A DNA stretch of 10,438 nt from Terrimonas_A sp040509495. GTDB taxonomy: Bacteria; Bacteroidota; Bacteroidia; Chitinophagales; Chitinophagaceae. Below are positions 6,513 through 10,438 of the stretch, in pieces. Position 1 is the first letter of the stretch; every line of letters starts with the position of its first letter. The translations under genes and the position numbers were made by a program. The stretch lies in assembly GCA_040509495.1 (NCBI GenBank), contig JBEVKW010000205.1, positions 1 to 10,438 on the forward strand, read 5' to 3'. The notes beneath the pieces were generated by a model. That model did no database searches, had not been told where the DNA came from, and saw only the letters and a program-made list of their open reading frames with translations.

Positions 6513-6671
6513 AAAAAAGCACTTTGAAGTACAAAGTAAAGTAAGCGATTCCGCATATCCAAGTTTTTTTTCCAGGTTTTGATGAAATAACAATTTTCTA
6601 AACCGGCCATCCGTCAGGGAGCTTAGGGAACCAGCAAAAATTCCATACCTTAAAGCTTCAAAAGTGATTGC
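6513..6671. promoter_or_regulatory. Divergent promoter region, membrane gene / glp operon
   Basis: This 159-bp region separates the minus-strand membrane gene cluster from the plus-strand glpKDF operon and must contain both promoters. The palindromic element occupies the left end. On the glp side a weak -7-like match, TACCTTAA at 6646-6653, compares poorly with TAnnTTTG, and no clear -33 TTTG lies at the right distance. No second copy of the palindrome or recognisable GlpR-type site is seen near glpK. Confidence 0.45.
6515..6538 (-). promoter_or_regulatory. Palindromic putative operator, copy B
   Basis: The minus strand reads TACTTTGTACTTCAAAGT followed by GCTTTT, with the palindrome core at 6521-6537 and the gene ATG at 6512, 8 bp downstream. 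It matches the copy at 5401-5424 at 23 of 24 bases, including the non-palindromic GCTTTT extension and nearly the same distance to the start codon. Conservation across two unrelated genes, in otherwise dissimilar surroundings, argues for a shared regulatory site. Confidence 0.68.
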
Positions 6672-8171
6672 ATGCCTTCTACTTATATACTTGCCCTCGA
6701 CCAGGGCACAACCAGTAGCCGAAGTATGTTGTTTGACCAGCAGGGCAACATCGTCAGCATGGCCCAAAAAGAATTTAAGCAACATTTCCCGAAACCAGGC
6801 TGGGTGGAGCATGACGCCGAGGAGATCTGGAGTACCCAATATGGTACACTCGCGGAGACCGTTGCCAAAGCCAATATCACGATGCGACAGGTGGCAGGAA
6901 TCGGCATCACCAATCAACGGGAAACAACCGTCGTCTGGGATCGGAACACTTCCAGGCCTATCTATCCTGCGATCGTTTGGCAGGACAGGCGCACAGCTGC
7001 TTTTTGCGATGAACTGAAAAATGCGGGGCTGGCCAACATAATCCGCGAGCGGACCGGCCTTGTCATCGATGCTTACTTTTCCGCCACTAAACTCAAATGG
7101 ATCCTCGATAATGTTCCCGGAGCACGGGAAAAAGCCGGTCGCGGCGAACTCGCCTTCGGCACGATAGACACCTGGCTTGCCTGGAAACTGTCAGGCGGCG
7201 AATTACATGTGACCGATGTATCAAACGCTTCCCGTACACTCCTGCTCAATATTCATACAGGCGAATGGGATAACGATCTGCTGGAATTATTCACCATTCC
7301 ACGCAGCCTTCTCCCGGACGTAAAACCTTCCAGCAAAATATATGGCGTAACCGGAAGTTTTATTCCTGACTCAAGGATCCCGATTGCAGGTATTGCCGGC
7401 GATCAGCAGGCTGCTCTGTTCGGACAACAATGTATCTCTCCCGGCATGGTAAAGAATACTTATGGCACCGGCTGTTTTATGCTGATGAATACAGGCGGCA
7501 AAGCGATTCTTTCCAGCAACAACCTGCTGACAACGATCGCCTGGAAGATCAATGATAAGATCGATTATGCACTGGAGGGAAGTGTGTTCATTGCCGGAGC
7601 CGTCGTACAATGGCTTCGCGACGAATTGCGTATCATCAGAACTTCAGGAGAAGTGGAAGCCCTTGCCGCACAGGTAACCGATTCAAATGGAGTGTATGTT
7701 GTGCCTGCCTTTGCCGGACTGGGCGCTCCTTACTGGAATGCCTATGCCAAGGGAAGCATATTCGGACTTACCCGCGGCAGCAGCAAAGCACATCTCGCAC
7801 GGGCAGCGCTCGATAGCATTGCTTATCAAACCCATGACGTGCTGAAAGCAATGGAAGCCGATGCCGGCATCCGTATCCAGGAATTAAGGGTGGACGGCGG
7901 AGCCACTATCAACAACCAGTTAATGCAATTCCAAAGCGACATCCTGAACACCAACGTGATCAGACCCGTGATCACCGAAACCACCGCCCTGGGCGCGGCT
8001 TATCTCGCAGGCCTTGCAGTCGGTTACTGGAAGAACTTGTCTGATATACAACAGCAATGGAATGCGGATAAAGTATTCGCCCCATCGCTGGATGACAGCA
8101 AACGTAATGAACTCATCAAAGGATGGCATCGTGCTGTAAGCGCATCTATTGCCTGGGCAGATAATAAATAA
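6672..8171 (+). CDS. glpK: Glycerol kinase
   Basis: Phosphorylates glycerol with ATP to sn-glycerol 3-phosphate in the cytoplasm. The 499-residue length is normal for this FGGY-family enzyme. Visible motifs are DQGTTSSR (10-17, phosphate binding), NQRET (81-85; glycerol contacts R83 and E84), W103, Y135 in DAYFS, the catalytic base D244 followed by Q245 in AGDQQAALFGQ, GTGCFM for ATP binding, and the C-terminal block DGGA.N..LMQFQ...ETTALGAAYLAGLAVGYW. The loop before the catalytic segment reads IPDSRIP rather than the E. coli GGTRIP, so only the arginine of the fructose 1,6-bisphosphate loop is kept, and no EIIA-Glc binding tail is recognisable. Allosteric control as in E. coli is therefore unlikely. 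It is the first gene of the operon, 2 bp before glpD. Confidence 0.97.
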   Translation: MPSTYILALDQGTTSSRSMLFDQQGNIVSMAQKEFKQHFPKPGWVEHDAEEIWSTQYGTLAETVAKANITMRQVAGIGITNQRETTVVWDRNTSRPIYPAIVWQDRRTAAFCDELKNAGLANIIRERTGLVIDAYFSATKLKWILDNVPGAREKAGRGELAFGTIDTWLAWKLSGGELHVTDVSNASRTLLLNIHTGEWDNDLLELFTIPRSLLPDVKPSSKIYGVTGSFIPDSRIPIAGIAGDQQAALFGQQCISPGMVKNTYGTGCFMLMNTGGKAILSSNNLLTTIAWKINDKIDYALEGSVFIAGAVVQWLRDELRIIRTSGEVEALAAQVTDSNGVYVVPAFAGLGAPYWNAYAKGSIFGLTRGSSKAHLARAALDSIAYQTHDVLKAMEADAGIRIQELRVDGGATINNQLMQFQSDILNTNVIRPVITETTALGAAYLAGLAVGYWKNLSDIQQQWNADKVFAPSLDDSKRNELIKGWHRAVSASIAWADNK

Positions 8172-8173
8172 AT

Positions 8174-9637
8174 ATGAACAGGACGCTTCAACTCCAACAG
8201 CTGGATGATCATAGTGTTTGGGACTTCGCCATCATTGGCGGCGGCGCCACCGGCCTGGGAGCAGCGGTTGATGCTGCTTCAAGAGGCTTCAAAACCATTC
8301 TTCTCGAGAAAAATGATTTTGCAAGCGGCACTTCTTCACGCAGCACTAAACTTGTACACGGCGGCGTACGCTACCTCCAGCAGGGAAATATCAAACTGGT
8401 GATGGAAGCATTAAAAGAACGTGGCCTGCTATTGCAGAATGCGCCGCACCTCGTCCATAACCAGGCCTTCCTGCTTCCAGGTTACAAATGGTGGGAAACA
8501 CCGTTCTACGGGATTGGTTTGAAGATCTATGATTGGATGGCAGGCAGGCTCGGACTGGGCGCATCCCGTTTCCTGTCAAAAGAAGACACGCTGAAACAAG
8601 CACCCACGCTTAATCCTGACGAATTGCGCGGAGCAATCCTTTATCATGACGGCCAGTTTGACGATGCCCGGCTGGCAATCGATCTGGCAAAAACCGCCGC
8701 TGCTCATAATGCTGTTCTCTTCAATTACTTTCCGGTTACCGCTTTACTGAAAACAAATGAAAAGATAGAAGGGGTTATCGCGATTGATGAACAAACAAAA
8801 AAACAATATGAGATAAAGGCCCGCGTAGTGATAAATGCCACCGGCGTCTTCACTGACGAGATCATGAACATGGATGATCCGGCACATGAAACCATGATCT
8901 CTCCCAGCCAGGGAATTCACCTGGTAGTAGATAAGGAATTTCTTCCCGGTAATGTCGCCATACTTATCCCGCGAACTGACGACGGGAGGGTATTGTTTGC
9001 CGTTCCGTGGCATGACAAGGTCGTACTCGGCACTACAGACACGCCCGTCAATCACGCTACCACCGAACCGATCCCGCAGGAAGAGGAGATCGAATTCATT
9101 CTGAAACATACCGCCCTTTATCTTTCACGCGATCCGCAACGAAGCGATATCAGCAGCATGTTTGCCGGTCTGCGGCCACTGGTAAAAGGTAAAACACAAA
9201 AAACGGCAGCTCTTTCGAGAGATCACCTGATCATGACCAGTGCTTCCGGCATGATCACTATTACCGGCGGTAAATGGACCACGTACCGTAAAATGGCAGA
9301 AGACCTGATCGGCCTGGCCATAAAAGAAAACGGACTGGAAGAAAAGAAATGTATCACCAAAACATTGAAGCTGTTTGGCTATGATCAGCCTGTGATCGAT
9401 CCAAGATCTGTGTCTAAAGATGATATTGCTTACTGCGTCCTGAATGAAATGTGTGTGACGGTGGAAGATTACCTTAGCAGACGCACGCGTCATCTGCTGC
9501 TTGATGCCAGGTCGGCCATCGCCGCCGCCCCGACTGTTGCTACTGTAATGGCTGACCTGCTTGCTAAAGATGATCACTGGATCGCGGATCAGTTGCAAGC
9601 GTTCAATCGCATCGCAAACCAACATCTACCTTCTTAA
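8174..9637 (+). CDS. glpD: Glycerol-3-phosphate dehydrogenase, FAD-dependent
   Basis: Oxidises sn-glycerol 3-phosphate to dihydroxyacetone phosphate at the membrane, passing electrons through FAD to quinone. The 487-residue product has the dinucleotide motif IIGGGATGLGAA (20-31), acidic E45 for the FAD ribose, SSRSTKLVHGGVRYLQ (54-69; R56), QGIHLV (246-251; H249), AGLRPLV (331-337; R334), LSRDH (R349) and GGKWTTYRKMAEDL (365-378; K367), equivalents of the substrate residues of E. coli GlpD. The C-terminal cap domain is present as EM.VTVEDYLSRRTR..LLDA (425-445). However, the stretch between FGYDQPVIDP (401-410) and that cap is shorter than in relatives I know by perhaps 25-40 residues. Start codon is 2 bp after glpK; glpF follows 10 bp later. 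Confidence 0.96.
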   Translation: MNRTLQLQQLDDHSVWDFAIIGGGATGLGAAVDAASRGFKTILLEKNDFASGTSSRSTKLVHGGVRYLQQGNIKLVMEALKERGLLLQNAPHLVHNQAFLLPGYKWWETPFYGIGLKIYDWMAGRLGLGASRFLSKEDTLKQAPTLNPDELRGAILYHDGQFDDARLAIDLAKTAAAHNAVLFNYFPVTALLKTNEKIEGVIAIDEQTKKQYEIKARVVINATGVFTDEIMNMDDPAHETMISPSQGIHLVVDKEFLPGNVAILIPRTDDGRVLFAVPWHDKVVLGTTDTPVNHATTEPIPQEEEIEFILKHTALYLSRDPQRSDISSMFAGLRPLVKGKTQKTAALSRDHLIMTSASGMITITGGKWTTYRKMAEDLIGLAIKENGLEEKKCITKTLKLFGYDQPVIDPRSVSKDDIAYCVLNEMCVTVEDYLSRRTRHLLLDARSAIAAAPTVATVMADLLAKDDHWIADQLQAFNRIANQHLPS

Positions 9638-9647
9638 AACTATTATA

Positions 9648-10361
9648 ATGACACCATTCGTTGGCGAACTTATCGGCAGCTTTCTCCTCATGCTTCTCGG
9701 ATCAGGCGTAGTGGCAAACGTTGTACTGGAAAAAACAAAAGGTCAAGCTTCCGGCTGGATCGTGATCTCGTTTGGATGGGCCATGTCTGTATTTGTGGGA
9801 GTATATGCATCCAATTCTCTTGGCGGCAGTGGTCACCTGAACCCGGCAGTGAGTATTGCATTGGCAATATTTGGCGATTTTGATAAAGGTCTTGTTTTGC
9901 CTTATATCGCCGCACAGGTAGCAGGAACATTTCTCGGAGCATTCGTTGCGTGGATCGCATACAAACAACACTTTGATGCAACGGCCAACGCCGATCTGAA
10001 AATGGCAGTGTTCTGTACATCACCCGCTATCAGAAGTCCGTTCTATAACTTCATCACAGAGATCATCGGAAGTTTTGTGCTCGTACTGGGTGCACTGGCT
10101 ATGTCAAAGCCGGCTACGACAATGGGATCGCTGGACGCGCTTCCGGTTTCATTGCTTGTATTAGGGATAGGGCTTTCGCTGGGTGGCCCTACCGGGTATG
10201 CCATTAATCCCGCCAGGGACCTGGGTCCGAGGTTTGCACATTTCGTCTTGCCTATTCCGGGAAAAAGAAACAGTGACTGGAGTTATGCATGGATTCCGAT
10301 CGCGGGGCCAATTGCAGGCGCGTTGATCGCTGCGTGGATCTATGCGATGATACAGCGATGA
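9648..10361 (+). CDS. glpF: Glycerol uptake facilitator, aquaglyceroporin
   Basis: A 237-residue MIP-family channel in the inner membrane that passes glycerol down its gradient. It has six membrane helices and both half-helix signatures: GHLNPAV (62-68; first NPA 65-67) and GYAINPARDLGPR (183-195; second NPA 187-189, R190). The aspartate right after that arginine (D191) is the usual mark of glycerol-conducting members rather than water-specific aquaporins. I chose ATG at 9648, giving a protein that begins MTPFVGELIGSF; a longer frame beginning at 9561 would lie within glpD by 77 bp and adds a non-membrane leader. It is 10 bp after glpD and completes the kinase-dehydrogenase-channel operon, so glycerol imported here is trapped by GlpK. 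Confidence 0.96.
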   Translation: MTPFVGELIGSFLLMLLGSGVVANVVLEKTKGQASGWIVISFGWAMSVFVGVYASNSLGGSGHLNPAVSIALAIFGDFDKGLVLPYIAAQVAGTFLGAFVAWIAYKQHFDATANADLKMAVFCTSPAIRSPFYNFITEIIGSFVLVLGALAMSKPATTMGSLDALPVSLLVLGIGLSLGGPTGYAINPARDLGPRFAHFVLPIPGKRNSDWSYAWIPIAGPIAGALIAAWIYAMIQR

Positions 10362-10375
10362 TACAGGCCTGGTAT

Positions 10376-10395
10376 TTCAGTGACTAAACGCTGAA
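10376..10395 (+). repeat. Short inverted repeat after glpF
   Basis: TTCAG at 10376-10380 pairs with CTGAA at 10391-10395 around a 10-base loop, 15 bp after the glpF stop. The stem is only 5 bp and no T-run follows, so it is a weak candidate for transcript end or a chance repeat. Confidence 0.25.
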
Positions 10396-10409
10396 TTGCG
10401 TAGGAGTAA

Positions 10410-10438
10410 CGCAGAGGGCGCAACGATACGCAACGAAC
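10410..10438. repeat. CGCA-type tandem short repeats, running off the window
   Basis: Three consecutive units of 9-10 bp begin with CGCA: CGCAGAGGG (10410-10418), CGCAACGATA (10419-10428) and CGCAACGAAC (10429-10438). The octamer CGCAACGA occurs exactly at 10419-10426 and 10429-10436. An inverted unit, TTGCGT, lies at 10396-10401, and TGCGT at 10397-10401 can pair with ACGCA at 10409-10413. The array is cut by the window end. I recall similar CGCA-rich short repeats in intergenic DNA of Bacteroidota, but cannot name a family. Confidence 0.5.

Noticed and set aside
6513..6917. N-terminal extension of the 215-residue membrane protein to 350 residues
   Set aside because: The extension is antisense to the start of glpK and crosses the palindromic element and intergenic region; it has no membrane or domain character.
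9561..9647. Upstream start for glpF inside glpD
   Set aside because: Added residues do not resemble MIP channels; the ATG at 9648 gives the canonical N-terminal helix.
1..10438. Defence system, mobile element, CRISPR or prophage
   Set aside because: No nuclease, recombinase, transposase, repeat-spacer pattern or phage gene was found; the gene set is metabolic and envelope-related.

Overview
The window looks like chromosomal DNA of a Bacteroidota bacterium, most likely from the Chitinophagaceae or a near relative. This is inferred from protein family membership (CreD, DUF1361, a short HTH_34-type regulator and Bacteroidota-style membrane proteins), from moderate GC, and from start codons that mostly lack a purine-rich ribosome binding site. 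No tRNA, rRNA, CRISPR array, transposase or phage gene is visible.

Layout. Positions 1-401 hold no confidently identified gene; one minus-strand frame is open to the window edge and may be a partial or decayed gene. Positions 402-6512 form a run of ten minus-strand genes, in order of transcription: a six-helix membrane protein of unknown function (6512-5865); a 99-residue winged-helix regulator (5739-5440); a 163-residue membrane protein (5396-4905); three tandem paralogous small membrane proteins (4908-4474, 4447-3980, 3948-3523); a DgkA-family lipid kinase (3526-3146); a DUF1361 membrane protein (3156-2482); CreD (2456-1167); and a ferritin-like di-iron protein (1151-402). From 5739 down to 402 the genes overlap or lie at most about 43 bp apart, which suggests one long transcription unit. 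The theme is the cell envelope: nearly every product is an integral membrane protein, accompanied by a lipid kinase, an envelope integrity protein and one regulator.

The strongest regulatory signal is a near-identical 24-bp element at 5401-5424 and 6515-6538. It contains the palindrome ACTTTG-N5-CAAAGT and lies 8-10 bp upstream of the starts of two membrane-protein genes that flank the winged-helix regulator. It is probably that regulator's operator.

Positions 6672-10361 are a plus-strand glycerol operon, glpK-glpD-glpF, with gaps of 2 and 10 bp. GlpF lets glycerol in, GlpK phosphorylates it, and GlpD oxidises glycerol 3-phosphate to dihydroxyacetone phosphate. The operon diverges from the membrane gene cluster across a 159-bp intergenic region. 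After glpF the window ends in short tandem CGCA-containing repeats.
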